The notes under the pieces were generated by a model. That model was not told the DNA's origin. It saw nothing but the letters and a program-made list of their open reading frames with translations, and did no database searches. The translations under genes were made by a program, and so were the position numbers. From Paraliobacillus ryukyuensis (GTDB lineage Bacteria; Bacillota; Bacilli; Bacillales; Amphibacillaceae): a stretch of 64,000 nt of DNA. Shown piece after piece: positions 1-9,374 of this stretch (position 1 is the stretch's first letter; every line of letters begins with the position of its first letter). The stretch covers positions 233,004 to 297,003 of the forward strand of contig NZ_QNRI01000003.1 in assembly GCF_003315295.1 (NCBI RefSeq), given 5' to 3'.

Positions 1-340
1 TCTTCATCTTTACATATTCTTATCATCATATCCCTTACCCCTTAATAGTTTTTTGCATTAATATAGATTGTATTTAGAAGAAAAATGGCTCACAAATGTG
101 TTATAAGCTTCCCTGTAGCAAAGATAACGATTAAAAGCGAATACCCTAATAGTACTCCAAAAAAGGCTCATTCTCTAAACTTCTTGTAATTGATATGCAC
201 CTCGCTTATCCTTTACCCGAATAAAATGCCTTGACTTGATGCATGGTAAACCTACCCTTCTAACATCCTTATGTACATTATACATGACACATTACATTAG
301 ATAACCTATATATGATACTTAACCGATTTTGTTTAAACAT

Positions 341-566
341 AAATAAAGAGGCTGGAACAAAGCTAATTTTTAACTACAGTACACGAATGATTGATGAGAA
401 CTTAACCATCGCAACTGGAAATACACTCGTGCTTCTCACACTAGAGTCTCGTATATTTCCAGTTACTTAGTTATGTTTTCTAACTAAAAACGAACGATAG
501 ATAAAAAAGTTATCCATCGTTCGTTTATCAGGGCTCTTCATTCACTTTTGTCCCAGCTTCTTTTTC
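341..566. repeat. Composite intergenic repeat with nested hairpins
   Basis: No gene is seen in 1-611. From about 341 there is a symmetric structure. The outer arms are AAGAGGCTGGAACAAAG near 346 and its imperfect complement CTTTTGTCCCAGCTTCTTT near 545. Inside are two further inverted repeats: AACTGGAAATA (413-423) with TATTTCCAGTT (454-464), and ACGAACGAT (490-498) with ATCGTTCGT (516-524). Nested hairpins of this kind resemble dispersed intergenic elements of Bacillaceae. The stretch 1-340 shows nothing I can name. Whether it also ends transcription of serA is unclear. Confidence 0.55.
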
Positions 567-611
567 AAGTCAAAACTGTTTTATATTATATTCTTCTTTT
601 TGACACTCCCC

Positions 612-2198
612 CTACAAATTCATCGCTGTCACACCATAAATATCCGGTAGAGCTGTCAGCACAGCAACATCCGCTTCATTTACTGCTTTATCCACTCGTA
701 ATAACATAATGGCATCTCCACCAACATCCGCACGACCTACTTGCATGGTTGCAATGTTAATCGCCTGTTCCGCTAATACGCTACCGACTTTTCCGATTGC
801 GCCAGGTTGGTCTTTATGATGAATAAATAACACATTCCCTTGGGGTTTAAAATCAACACTATAATTATTTACTCTTACCACTCGTGCGCCTAGGCCATTA
901 AGTAATGTACCTGCCACGGTTTTGCTACCTGATTTGGTCTTTACTTCGACCGTAATTAAATTCGTAAAACCTCTTGTCGTACTTGTTTTTTGTTCATTAA
1001 TGACAATCCCACGTTGCTCCGCTAAATAAGCCGCATTGACGTCATTAATATGGTCACCAAAATGACGCTTCAGCATCCCTTTAATCGTGTTTCTTGTCAG
1101 TGGCGCTACTTCTACCTCATATAATTCACCAGCATAGTAAATAGTTATTTCTTCAATCACATCATCCGTTACATTGGTTAAAAATAACCCAAGCTTCTCG
1201 GCTAAATAAAAATAAGGTTCAATTTTATTCATTAGATCTTTCGGTACGGACGGCATATTTACTGGGTTTTTAACCAAATCACCAGTCAATAAACGCACAA
1301 CATCATGACTAACATCTATCGCGACATTTTCTTGTGCTTCTACCGTACTTGCACCAAGGTGAGGTGTAGCAATTACTTGAGGCAATTCTAACAGTTTATG
1401 ATCTGTTGCCGGTTCCTCCTCAAAAACATCTAGTGCAGCTCCTGCAACTTTTCCAGAAACAATTGCTTCATACAATGCCTCTTCATCAATAATACCACCT
1501 CGTGCACAATTGATAAGCTGGACGCCGTCTTTCATTTTGGTAAATGCTTCTGTATTAATTAAGTGCTTCGTTTCTTTCAGTAATGGCGTATGAACCGTTA
1601 TAAAATCTGCAACTTGAACAACTTCTTCTACTGTTCCACGTGAAACACCTAATTGTTCAGCTTTATCGTCTGTTAAAAATGGATCATAAGCCATGACCTT
1701 CATACGTTGCCCTTTTGCTCTTAAGGCCACCTCGCGGCCAATACGCCCCATCCCAATCACTCCTAACGTTTTCCCTTTTAATTCCACACCCACATGTGAC
1801 TTTCTATCCCATTTCTTTTGTAATAACGCATGATATGCTTGGGGAATCTTCCGTGCTAACGCCATCAGCATTGCCATGGTATGTTCTGCGGCTGAATTGG
1901 TGTTCCCATCAGGGGCATTGACGACAATGACACCATGCGCTGTAGCAGCGTCTAGATCAATGTTATCAACCCCAACACCTGCTCGACCAATAATTTTCAG
2001 CCTTTTTCCATTTGCAATAATTTCTCGTGTTACTTTTGTTTGACTACGTACAAGTAATGCATCATAGTCTACTATTTTTTCTTGTAATTGCGCTGCTGTT
2101 AAATCTGTTATCATATCTACTTCGATTTTTTCTGCTTCTCGTAATGGATAAATACCATCTTCACTTAATGGATCACTAATCAATACACGATAGGTCAT
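612..2198 (-). CDS. serA: D-3-phosphoglycerate dehydrogenase
   Basis: Oxidises 3-phosphoglycerate to 3-phosphohydroxypyruvate with NAD, the first committed step of serine synthesis in the cytoplasm. The 528-residue product has the substrate-binding half, a Rossmann nucleotide-binding motif (GVIGMGRIG, about residues 145-153), the catalytic arginine in [11 protein letters not shown], the acidic DVFEEEP segment and the histidine in TPHLGAST. An intervening domain and a C-terminal ACT domain ([18 protein letters not shown]) follow. Length is normal for the long SerA type. The start is preceded by GGGGGAAAG. The gene stands alone behind a serine-type T-box leader, so it is expected to be induced when tRNA-Ser is uncharged. 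A near-perfect parS site lies inside it. Confidence 0.97.
   Translation of the reverse strand: MTYRVLISDPLSEDGIYPLREAEKIEVDMITDLTAAQLQEKIVDYDALLVRSQTKVTREIIANGKRLKIIGRAGVGVDNIDLDAATAHGVIVVNAPDGNTNSAAEHTMAMLMALARKIPQAYHALLQKKWDRKSHVGVELKGKTLGVIGMGRIGREVALRAKGQRMKVMAYDPFLTDDKAEQLGVSRGTVEEVVQVADFITVHTPLLKETKHLINTEAFTKMKDGVQLINCARGGIIDEEALYEAIVSGKVAGAALDVFEEEPATDHKLLELPQVIATPHLGASTVEAQENVAIDVSHDVVRLLTGDLVKNPVNMPSVPKDLMNKIEPYFYLAEKLGLFLTNVTDDVIEEITIYYAGELYEVEVAPLTRNTIKGMLKRHFGDHINDVNAAYLAEQRGIVINEQKTSTTRGFTNLITVEVKTKSGSKTVAGTLLNGLGARVVRVNNYSVDFKPQGNVLFIHHKDQPGAIGKVGSVLAEQAINIATMQVGRADVGGDAIMLLRVDKAVNEADVAVLTALPDIYGVTAMNL
1632..1647. other. parS-like site inside serA
   Basis: TGTTCCACGTGAAACA differs from the Bacillus parS consensus TGTTTCACGTGAAACA at one position (C for T at base 5). 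It lies within the serA coding sequence, about 20 kb from oriC on the left arm. Spo0J/ParB of this genome (10177-11013) is the expected ligand. Binding is inferred from sequence only. Confidence 0.7.
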
Positions 2199-2287
2199 GC
2201 TCTTTCCCCCTGTTTTTTACTTATTATAGATACGACTTCCCGAATACATGTATCTCTATTTTAATTGCATTGCAACTTAAAAGAATG

Positions 2288-2535
2288 CATTAAAAAACTT
2301 TCCACCCTCTACGATTACGTAAGGGGCGAAAAGTTGGAACATCCGCGGTACCACCCTAATTTCACTGTGCGTACACAGCCTTCATTGGATGATGCGTAAC
2401 GTGCATCACGTGTAGACCTACTGTGCAAATGCAGTTCAACCTACCTACTCTGAAGTGGAATTGATTCGTTTATTCGCTGATTCACACCACCCATCAGCTC
2501 TCTTAAGAATAACAATTAATCAACATATCTTCTTC
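2288..2535 (-). ncRNA. T-box leader of serA (serine specifier)
   Basis: On the minus strand the conserved T-box AGGGTGGTACCGCGG (about 2343-2357) is followed by a GC-rich terminator hairpin with a T-run (arms about 2294-2333). Upstream lie the AGAGAGCTGATGG segment and GTGTGAATCAGC of stem I. The bases before ACTTCAGAGTAGG read UCC (2457-2459), a serine codon in the expected specifier position. The leader should sense uncharged tRNA-Ser and let transcription into serA continue. Confidence 0.92.
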
Positions 2536-2683
2536 TCAGTATTTTTATTGACAAATAATTTTGAATTTTCATATATCATAGCACGATTTAAAAATATGTC
2601 AATACTTTATTCCGAAAATGTGTGAATTTTTCAACATTAGATTATCTTTATTTCTATTGGTGCACCGAATAAATTACCTATAC

Positions 2684-2723
2684 AAAAAACTCCTTAATAA
2701 TTGAATTATCAAGGAGTTTTTAA
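2684..2723 (-). terminator. Rho-independent terminator, minus strand
   Basis: Arms AAAACTCCTT (2686-2695) and AAGGAGTTTT (2711-2720) with A/T tails on both sides. It sits just after the stop of the small membrane gene at 2750-3001 and may work in both directions. Confidence 0.75.
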
Positions 2724-2749
2724 TAAAACAAGATAAGTATCTAGTAAAC

Positions 2750-3001
2750 TTATAACCAAATAGCTGCACCAGCAGTAATACATAATAAACTAACCCAAAC
2801 CAAAACTAAAACAGCAATCTTTTCTTTCAAGGCTGATTTGTCCCGCAGATTGAATTTCAAAACAGGCACTGACATAAAACAATAAACAAATAATCCAATC
2901 GCTTTATCAACATGCTGCCACCATGGTATCCAAAAATATAAACTTATCAGTCCAAAGATAATAAATAATAGTATTGTAACATAATGCAATTTCCTTAACA
3001 T
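2750..3001 (-). CDS. Small hydrophobic membrane protein, unknown function
   Basis: The 83-residue product has three predicted membrane segments: an N-terminal one (TILLFIIFGLISLYFWI), a middle one (AIGLFVYCFMSVPVL) and a C-terminal one (IAVLVLVWVSLLCITAGAAI), with a charged loop NLRDKSALKEK between the last two. I do not recognise a family. The ribosome binding site is weak (GGAG about 15 bases, or GGTGA about 7 bases, before the ATG). A terminator follows immediately, which supports it as a real transcribed gene. It lies in a stretch with decayed genes, so its function may not be conserved. Confidence 0.55.
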   Translation of the reverse strand: MLRKLHYVTILLFIIFGLISLYFWIPWWQHVDKAIGLFVYCFMSVPVLKFNLRDKSALKEKIAVLVLVWVSLLCITAGAAIWL

Positions 3002-3181
3002 TTGTAATCACCAGCTCCAGCGAATTCTTTATTAATAAAACTAATTATATAGAATGGTGCTAATCATAGATTTGCGTACCAATAATTATACACGATTTGT
3101 GACCTGAATACCCTGGATATATCTAGGACTTCACCTTGCGTTTGCTACTTGCAATGTTTTTGTCAATGTTATTCAGTGTCA

Positions 3182-3538
3182 TTAAGATAAGTAAAGCAAT
3201 AAACCAATTATTGCATACATGTTCCATAGAGTGTGAGACAGAATAGGTACAAATTAAACGATTTTATTAATTTGTACAGTACTACGGAAGCTATCCCCAT
3301 AATCGATGCGAATAACATGTACCCTGTAAGCCCTACTCCAAAATCAAAATTATTAGCTATAAAAATTATGTAGAAAAGCACCAAAATCAGAACCAATTGT
3401 ATATAGGATTTAACAAAGCTGTTCAACTGCAATTAAAAATGACAATCCACAGGTTGCTAGATATATTGCTGTAACAATTACGGTTACCCTTATGATTGGT
3501 TTCAATTCCTTTATATAAAGTTTAATAATTTTAACCAC
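3182..3538 (-). pseudogene. Frame-broken membrane protein gene (possibly CPBP-like)
   Basis: Three overlapping reading frames seem to encode one membrane protein. The first runs from a GTG at 3538 to a stop at 3410 and gives one membrane helix ending in AVEQL. The second covers 3432-3208 and continues with hydrophobic segments (LVLILVLFYIIFIANNF, GYMLFASIMGIASVVL). The third starts after LFCL as SHTLWNMYAIIGLLLYLS and ends at 3182. The H-x-x-W-N pattern resembles the third motif of CPBP intramembrane proteases, but the EExxxR motif is not seen, so that assignment is weak. Two frameshifts (near 3425 and 3235) or a fragmentary gene explain the pattern. Sequencing error cannot be excluded. Confidence 0.4.
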
Positions 3539-3783
3539 CTCTTACAATACGAGCATAAGAATAGTTAACATATACTTAATTTTTAAGAAGTTTATAATAT
3601 TTTCACTAAAAAAACATAATATATTAGACTTTTAACATATTACCAATAGATTTACTTACTTCTATGTGTAGTGTCTGTTTATCTAAATTTCAATTAAACG
3701 CAAAGTATAAGTGTTAAAATCATGTAAATAGCTCCCCACGCCTGATCTATTATTAATGAATAACAATGCGTAAATAGATGGTA

Positions 3784-4005
3784 TGTCAACACTAAATCGG
3801 ACAAATTTTTAAAGGTTGCTTAACTTGCATTCAGTCAGTGTTAAATAGTCTAATGATCCGTGAATTCGAATGTGATTGAACCAATAAATATAATCAAGAA
3901 GGGCTAGGTCAAGTGCTTGTTGGTCAGTAAAATGAGCCTCTCTGATGAATTCTGTTTTGATCGTTTTGAATGTAGTACCCCAAAAAAGAGCCAGATTGAG
4001 GGCAT
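3784..4005 (-). pseudogene. IS3-family transposase C-terminal remnant
   Basis: On the minus strand from about 4005 to a stop at 3809-3811 the translation contains FKTIKTEFIREAHF, then LALLDYIYWFNHIRIHGSL and YLTLTECK. This is the typical end of the integrase (DDE) core of IS3/IS150-type transposases. Upstream of 4005 the similarity stops, so only about 60 residues remain. The stretch TGTCAACACTAAATCGGACA at 3784-3803, just outside the stop, is a candidate terminal inverted repeat of the former element. No second end was found. The rest of the gap 3540-3780 is AT-rich with nothing recognisable. Confidence 0.75.
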
Positions 4006-4036
4006 CTAGAGAGTGCTTTTTAATTATGAGGCTTCT

Positions 4037-4618
4037 TTAATTAGGTTCTTCTAAATCCTCCACTTTCCATTTTACCTCTTCCCAATTTGGATTATTAAAA
4101 ACGCCTACAGAAAACATATAAGCTGGTTCTATTGCATCTACTTCAAAGGTTACTTGAAGATATACACTTTCTTCTGGATTCAGCTCTAAATCTGAAGGAT
4201 TCATAGAAGAGAAAAGTTCTCCAGTGTACGAATTAGAACTATTTTCACTAGTTAATGTAAAACCTATATTCGATGCATTCACCTGTTGATCTGTTGCATT
4301 GGCTACCTTTACAACAGCATTAACAGCAAAAGGTTTATCTGTCTTTGATTCCCGAAAAATGTTTGTTTCCGAATATGCAGTTTGGAGGGTTATTCCATAA
4401 TCTTTATCTTTTACCCCTTCTCCGTAGAGATTCAATCCGCTTTCCTGTCTTTTTAACCGTTCTTCTTCTGTTTCTTCAATTCCTTCATCTTCTTTTACAG
4501 AACTGTTTACCTTTCCATCATTTTTAACGTTTTCTTGTGTATTAGAATCCTGCTGGCATGCCCCTATAAATAAAGCGGAGATAAGTAGGACAATGATTAA
4601 CAATATATTCTTTTTCAT
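4037..4618 (-). CDS. Putative lipoprotein, DUF4352/DUF5067-like
   Basis: The 193-residue product starts with a lipoprotein signal peptide (MKKNILLIIVLLISALFIGAC, lipobox FIGAC), so it should be lipid-anchored outside the membrane. A charged low-complexity linker follows (to about residue 65). The C-terminal part (GITLQTAYSETNIF, then NAVVKVANATDQQVNASNIGF) has the beta-rich look of telokin-like DUF4352/DUF5067 domains. The start has a good GGGGAG ribosome binding site. The gene is single, beside an IS3 remnant. Its function is unknown and the family call rests on overall pattern. Confidence 0.7.
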   Translation of the reverse strand: MKKNILLIIVLLISALFIGACQQDSNTQENVKNDGKVNSSVKEDEGIEETEEERLKRQESGLNLYGEGVKDKDYGITLQTAYSETNIFRESKTDKPFAVNAVVKVANATDQQVNASNIGFTLTSENSSNSYTGELFSSMNPSDLELNPEESVYLQVTFEVDAIEPAYMFSVGVFNNPNWEEVKWKVEDLEEPN

Positions 4619-4816
4619 GTGTCTCCCCTCGTTTTTTAGTCTAGTTTATATTTTACCACATCAAGAAATTTACTTTCTAACTACTTTTTCCTTAATTCTA
4701 TTAGATTGGTATATGAATAATGATGGATTATTTTTGCGGAAATAAGGTGGGGGACAGCCATTGGCTTCTCAGTTCGGGACTCTAACCCTAAAGTCTGTGC
4801 ACATGCCCGGCATACA

Positions 4817-4857
4817 AAAAAAGTTCCGACCATCTTAGTGATGGTCGGAACTTTTAC
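4817..4857 (-). terminator. Terminator of the rpsF-ssb-rpsR operon
   Basis: A perfect 15-bp hairpin: AAAAGTTCCGACCAT (4819-4833) with ATGGTCGGAACTTTT (4841-4855). On the minus strand it is followed by a run of T and lies directly after the rpsR stop codon. Confidence 0.92.
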
Positions 4858-4865
4858 TACATAAA

Positions 4866-5120
<255 letters not shown>

Positions 5121-5603
5121 TTAGAATGGTAAATCATCATCTGATATATCAATCGGTTCTCCATTGTTTTCAAATGGATTCGATTCATTAGATTGGTTCT
5201 GATTCGATGACTGGTTTTGATTATAATTTGAATTATAATCATTTGATCCTTGTCCACCTCTTGATGAACCGGAACCTGAGCCACCTTTTGTTTCTAGGAA
5301 TTGTACAGAGTCTGCAACAACTTCTGTTACAAAGACACGCTTTCCATCTTGCCCTTCGAAATTTCGTGTTTGAATGCGACCATCCACACCGACTAAGCTA
5401 CCTTTATTCATAAAGTTTGCTAAGTTTTCTGCGGGACGACGCCAAACAACACAGTTAATAAAGTCTGCTTCCCGATCGCCTTGCTGATTGGAAAACGGTC
5501 GATTAACGGCTAAGGTGAAATTAGCTACTGCAGTACCATTTGCAGTATAGCGTAAGTCTGGATCCTTCGTTAACCTGCCGACAAGTACGACACGATTTAA
5601 CAT
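5121..5603 (-). CDS. ssb: Single-stranded DNA-binding protein
   Basis: Coats single-stranded DNA during replication, repair and recombination. The 160-residue product has the OB-fold N-terminal domain ([20 protein letters not shown], then [17 protein letters not shown]) and a disordered linker rich in Gly, Ser, Asn and Gln (about residues 107-145). It ends in the acidic tip DISDDDLPF, which recruits partner proteins. It sits between rpsF and rpsR, as in other Bacillaceae, with AGGAGG ahead of the ATG. This is the essential chromosomal SsbA type because it carries the full acidic tail. Confidence 0.98.
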   Translation of the reverse strand: MLNRVVLVGRLTKDPDLRYTANGTAVANFTLAVNRPFSNQQGDREADFINCVVWRRPAENLANFMNKGSLVGVDGRIQTRNFEGQDGKRVFVTEVVADSVQFLETKGGSGSGSSRGGQGSNDYNSNYNQNQSSNQNQSNESNPFENNGEPIDISDDDLPF

Positions 5604-5615
5604 CTGAATCCCTCC

Positions 5616-5906
5616 TTATTGGTCGTCTTCACGAACTGCCATATGACGAATAATATCGTCAGAGAACTTCGCTAAACGATCAAATTCATTAATTGCGTTT
5701 TCATCGCCTTTGAAATTAATCACTACATAGTAACCATCACGAAAATCATTGATTTCATAAGCAAGACGTTTCTTGCCTTTTTCTTCAACTTTTTCAATTT
5801 CCGCACCATTGTCAGTAAGGATATTGTTGAAACGCTCAATTACTGCATTTTGCGCTTCTTCCTCCATGTTTGGGCGGATGATGTACATGATTTCATATTT
5901 TCTCAT
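5616..5906 (-). CDS. rpsF: 30S ribosomal protein S6
   Basis: Small-subunit protein that pairs with S18 on the platform of the 30S subunit. The 96-residue product begins [17 protein letters not shown] and contains [25 protein letters not shown], both typical of S6, with the C-terminus [14 protein letters not shown]. Start codon follows GGAGGTGCAAACGG. First gene of the rpsF-ssb-rpsR operon, 12 bases before ssb. Its leader may carry the S6:S18 autoregulatory element. Confidence 0.98.
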   Translation of the reverse strand: MRKYEIMYIIRPNMEEEAQNAVIERFNNILTDNGAEIEKVEEKGKKRLAYEINDFRDGYYVVINFKGDENAINEFDRLAKFSDDIIRHMAVREDDQ

Positions 5907-5960
5907 CCGTTTGCACCTCCTTTTGGTCTCACGGCCTATTTCTTTTTGAAATAAGCAAGG
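5907..5960 (-). promoter_or_regulatory. Candidate S6:S18 leader element of rpsF
   Basis: On the minus strand just before rpsF a hairpin TATTTC...GAAATA (about 5938-5954) is followed by GGCCGTGAGACC and then GGAGGTGC. Known rpsF leaders of Firmicutes expose a CCG near the ribosome binding site for S6:S18 binding, and CCG is present here. The call rests on position and a short motif. Confidence 0.4.
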
Positions 5961-6082
5961 AGTAATAATTATTCATTACTCACAATCAAGTATTATACCA
6001 AATAATGCGTAATCATGCAAGGTCGAATCAAAAATATATTATTGCACATGCTTATTTACTTTATAATGATCCAGGCTTACGC

Positions 6083-7183
6083 TTATACGTTAAATCGGAA
6101 ATGCATTACATCGCCGTCTTTCACCAAATATTCTTTTCCTTCTAATCGAACATTACCTTTTTCTTTTGCTCCATTCATGGAACCTGCTTCAACAAGGTCA
6201 TCATAAGAAACCGTTTCTGCACGAATAAATCCTCGTTCAAAATCAGTATGAATAATCCCAGCTGCCTGTGGTGCTTTAATACCTTTGGTAAACGTCCATG
6301 CACGAACTTCCTGCTCACCTGCAGTGAAGTAAGTAGCTAGTCCAAGTAATTGATAAGTAGCTTTAATCAATTGATCTAAACCTGACTCTTCAATACCTAG
6401 CTCTTCTAAGAATTCTGCTTTTTCTTCACCTTCTAGTTCAGCAATTTCAGATTCTACTTTCGCACTAATAACAATAACCTCTGCACCTTCTGTTTTCGCG
6501 AACTCTCTTACTTTTTGTACATTTTGATTATTATCCGCTTCAAGTAACTCATCTTCACCTACATTTGCAACATAAAGAACTGGTTTACTTGTTAATAAAT
6601 GAAGGCCTTTTACAATCTTTTGTTGATCATCTGTAAATTCTACCGATCGTGCTGGTTTGTCAGCTTCCAGTGCATCTTTTAACTTAGATAATACATCAAA
6701 TTCAGCTACCGCTTCTTTATCTTTTTGTCTAGCCATTTTTTCGACGCGTTGAATTCGTTTTATTACTGTTTCTAGGTCTGCTAGAATAAGCTCTAAATTG
6801 ATTACTTCAATATCGTCAATGGGGTCAACTGTACCGGAAACATGTGTGATATTTTCATCCTCAAAACAACGTACCACATGACAAATCGCATCTACTTGAC
6901 GAATGTGAGAGAGAAATTGATTACCTAGTCCTTCCCCTTTACTAGCGCCTTTTACAATCCCTGCAATATCAGTGAATTCAAATGCAGTTGGAATTGTTTT
7001 TTTCGGTCTTACTAATTCCGTTAGTTTTTCTAAACGTGTATCTGGTACTTCAACAATGCCAACGTTTGGGTCAATTGTACAAAATGGATAATTTGCTGAT
7101 TCCGCTCCTGCTTGTGTAATTGCATTAAATAATGTTGATTTTCCGACGTTGGGTAAGCCAACGATTCCTGCTGTTAAAGCCAT
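6083..7183 (-). CDS. ychF: Redox-regulated ATPase/GTPase YchF (Obg family)
   Basis: Ribosome-associated P-loop NTPase of the Obg/YchF group, thought to act in translation and stress control. It has the G1 loop [15 protein letters not shown] at about residues 8-22, [20 protein letters not shown] as switch region, a coiled-coil insertion, and a C-terminal TGS domain ([21 protein letters not shown] ... [17 protein letters not shown]). The reading frame is open to a GTG at 7195, but that codon abuts the AAGGAG. The ATG at 7183 has an 11-base spacing and gives 366 residues, the usual length. It corresponds to yyaF in B. subtilis, upstream of rpsF. Confidence 0.97.
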   Translation of the reverse strand: MALTAGIVGLPNVGKSTLFNAITQAGAESANYPFCTIDPNVGIVEVPDTRLEKLTELVRPKKTIPTAFEFTDIAGIVKGASKGEGLGNQFLSHIRQVDAICHVVRCFEDENITHVSGTVDPIDDIEVINLELILADLETVIKRIQRVEKMARQKDKEAVAEFDVLSKLKDALEADKPARSVEFTDDQQKIVKGLHLLTSKPVLYVANVGEDELLEADNNQNVQKVREFAKTEGAEVIVISAKVESEIAELEGEEKAEFLEELGIEESGLDQLIKATYQLLGLATYFTAGEQEVRAWTFTKGIKAPQAAGIIHTDFERGFIRAETVSYDDLVEAGSMNGAKEKGNVRLEGKEYLVKDGDVMHFRFNV

Positions 7184-7381
7184 AAAAACTTCCACTCCTT
7201 AAGGATATACCGCTCATATGAACGTTTCAGTCATTCCAATTATAGTTATCGTTAATTTACTTGGCAAGTGCCCAAATGTATGAAATCATACTAATTCTTT
7301 AATCTATTTTTGCTTGTTATACTGCCAAAAAGTATTTTTATTCTCACTTAAACTCTATAAAAAATAAAAATAAATATCTAT

Positions 7382-7397
7382 TGTTTCACGTGAAACA
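7382..7397. other. parS: parS site (perfect 16-bp match)
   Basis: TGTTTCACGTGAAACA is an exact match to the Bacillus parS palindrome. It lies in the 222-bp gap between ychF and the DUF951 gene. ParB/Spo0J should nucleate here and spread along DNA for chromosome segregation and SMC loading. Confidence 0.93.
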
Positions 7398-7405
7398 CGC
7401 CACTT

Positions 7406-7612
7406 TTAATCTATTTCATGTTCTTCTGCTTTCACTAAAATTTTCTTTAGTTTACTTTGAAATTTTTTACGTGGGATCAGAACACTGTGGCCACAGCCTT
7501 CACATTTAATTCGTATATCCATGCCCATCCGTATGATTTTCCAACGATTTTCGCCGCAAGGATGGGGTTTTTTCATTTGTACAATGTCATTCAATTGATA
7601 TTGCTTGTCCAT
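7406..7612 (-). CDS. yyzM: DUF951 family protein (YyzM-like)
   Basis: The 68-residue product matches the DUF951 pattern: DIVQMKKPHPCGENRWKIIRMG followed by DIRIKCEGCGHSVLIPRKKF. The paired CG elements suggest a small metal-binding or nucleic-acid-binding fold. Family role is unknown. The gene occupies the same place as yyzM in B. subtilis, next to ychF. The ATG is preceded by AAGGAGGGAG. It has its own short context with a perfect parS just downstream. Confidence 0.85.
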   Translation of the reverse strand: MDKQYQLNDIVQMKKPHPCGENRWKIIRMGMDIRIKCEGCGHSVLIPRKKFQSKLKKILVKAEEHEID

Positions 7613-7679
7613 GCTTTGCTCCCTCCTTATGATAAAGCTGTCGATACCTAGTCTATCATCTGTTTATATTTTACCATGT

Positions 7680-8699
7680 TCATTTAGATTTGTATCGATT
7701 TAAGAATGGGTATAATAGCAAACTTGATAAAATATACAGATTTAAAAATCCATACAGCGGATATAAGTATTCAATTAGTGCAGAAAAACCAAATGTGGTT
7801 AATGGGATCATACAGCCAATTAACATAAGTGCAATCATCCAAAATGGCAAATTAATTCTATGCTTCACACGCGTAATTAAGCCTAATGTTCCAGACACTG
7901 CCGTCGTGAAAATGGCAAACCACAATAATACGGAAATAAAAAGGAACATACTATAAGGATAGTGCTTTAAAATTGCAAAAAGCGGGATTTCATAGACTAT
8001 AATATCATTTGCAATTTGAACTAAGCTATTGTTATAAAGAAGTGATATACCGCCTAAAATCAAGCCACTTCCAATACTAGCAACTAATACTTCTTTTCTC
8101 GATTCAATCTGCTCCCCAACTGCACCTAGTATTGCTACTAAAGGTAGAATATTTAATGCGGTAAATGGAAAAGCCGCGATCCAATTGCTTTGCTTTTGTA
8201 TATCACCTATTAATGATAAATCTTGCTGTACAATAAATGATATAAGTACACTAAGCAGCCCGACAATTAACAACGGTAAAATAATACTATTTATTGATAA
8301 TACACCATCAATATCCCAAATAAATACCACCACAACAGGTATGGCAATAAAAACAACCCCCCACCAATATGGCAGTTGAAATGCCTCCATGGTTACTCCA
8401 CTTCCCGCTAACATGATAATCGTAGTGGTAAATAAATAGACGATTATCATGATGTCATACAACGGTGCAATTCGTTTTCCTACTAAAATCTTTAGCACCG
8501 GAAAATAATCCGTTGTTTTATACTGATAGCTAATTAGCAAAATCGTATAACAACAAATAGAAAATAGAATTGCAAATAGCACAATAGCTAGTCCACTTTC
8601 TGGACCAAAAAATTGCCACAATTCCCTCCCGGAGGCATATCCTGCACCGATCATTGTACCAACAATTAAGAACATCCATTTAAAACTTGATTTTATCAT
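7680..8699 (-). CDS. YkvI-like integral membrane protein
   Basis: A 339-residue protein with about nine or ten predicted membrane helices spread over its full length. The N-terminus FLIVGTMIGAGYASGRELWQFFG has the broken-helix glycine pattern of LeuT-fold (APC-type) transporters, and the overall pattern fits the YkvI family of Bacillaceae. Substrate is unknown. The start has GGGAGTGG at a suitable distance. It is divergent from yyaC. Its position corresponds roughly to a membrane gene near yyaC in B. subtilis, but I do not claim orthology. Confidence 0.75.
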   Translation of the reverse strand: MIKSSFKWMFLIVGTMIGAGYASGRELWQFFGPESGLAIVLFAILFSICCYTILLISYQYKTTDYFPVLKILVGKRIAPLYDIMIIVYLFTTTIIMLAGSGVTMEAFQLPYWWGVVFIAIPVVVVFIWDIDGVLSINSIILPLLIVGLLSVLISFIVQQDLSLIGDIQKQSNWIAAFPFTALNILPLVAILGAVGEQIESRKEVLVASIGSGLILGGISLLYNNSLVQIANDIIVYEIPLFAILKHYPYSMFLFISVLLWFAIFTTAVSGTLGLITRVKHRINLPFWMIALMLIGCMIPLTTFGFSALIEYLYPLYGFLNLYILSSLLLYPFLNRYKSK

Positions 8700-8786
8700 G
8701 GCTTGCCACTCCCATTTTTATTAACAATGTATAGATTTTTGTTTTTTCTCGTATACTAATAAAAATATGTTATTGGAGGCGAAGCT

Positions 8787-9374
8787 ATGAATCTAAAAAC
8801 ACTAACTCCTCAAACAAACGAACAGCGATTTGACTATGACGCTACATTTGTTACTAAAAAAATAGCTGATACACTATATGATTGGTTGCCTAATGAGCCG
8901 AAAGAATTTGTCGTTGTGTGTATCGGAACGGATCGATCAACTGGCGATTCACTGGGGCCATTGACGGGTAGCTTGTTACATAAGCGGCGACATGAACACT
9001 TTCATGTTTATGGCACATTAGAAAATCCGGTTCATGCTAAGAATTTAGTTGCAACAGTAGAAACCATTCAAACACATTTTGCTGATCCGTTCATCATTGC
9101 AGTTGATGCCTGTTTAGGAAGACAGACCTCTATAGGGTCGATTATTGCAAAGAAAGGTTCATTACAACCTGGTGCTGCATTAAAAAAAGATCTTCCACCG
9201 ATTGGTAATGTGTGCTTGAATGGTGTTGTCAATATTAGTGGTTATATGGATTATATGGTGTTGCAAAGCACTCGTTTACATATAGTAATGGGAATGGCTG
9301 AGACGTTAGCTCAGGCGTTGCATTACTTGCATCGCAGACTGATATATCCTTCTAATAAGCGAATAAAAGCTTAA
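8787..9374 (+). CDS. yyaC: Sporulation protein YyaC (DUF1256, GPR-like fold)
   Basis: The 195-residue product belongs to the DUF1256/YyaC family, structurally related to the germination protease GPR and hydrogenase maturation proteases. Family motifs visible are CIGTDRSTGDSLGPLTG (about residues 45-61), YGTLENPVHAKNL, and IIAVDACLGR, then LPPIGNVCLNGVVN. In B. subtilis it is made in the forespore. GGAGG precedes the ATG. It is the only plus-strand gene in this arm. Its stop overlaps the stop of the convergent DUF554 gene by a few bases. Confidence 0.93.
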   Translation: MNLKTLTPQTNEQRFDYDATFVTKKIADTLYDWLPNEPKEFVVVCIGTDRSTGDSLGPLTGSLLHKRRHEHFHVYGTLENPVHAKNLVATVETIQTHFADPFIIAVDACLGRQTSIGSIIAKKGSLQPGAALKKDLPPIGNVCLNGVVNISGYMDYMVLQSTRLHIVMGMAETLAQALHYLHRRLIYPSNKRIKA

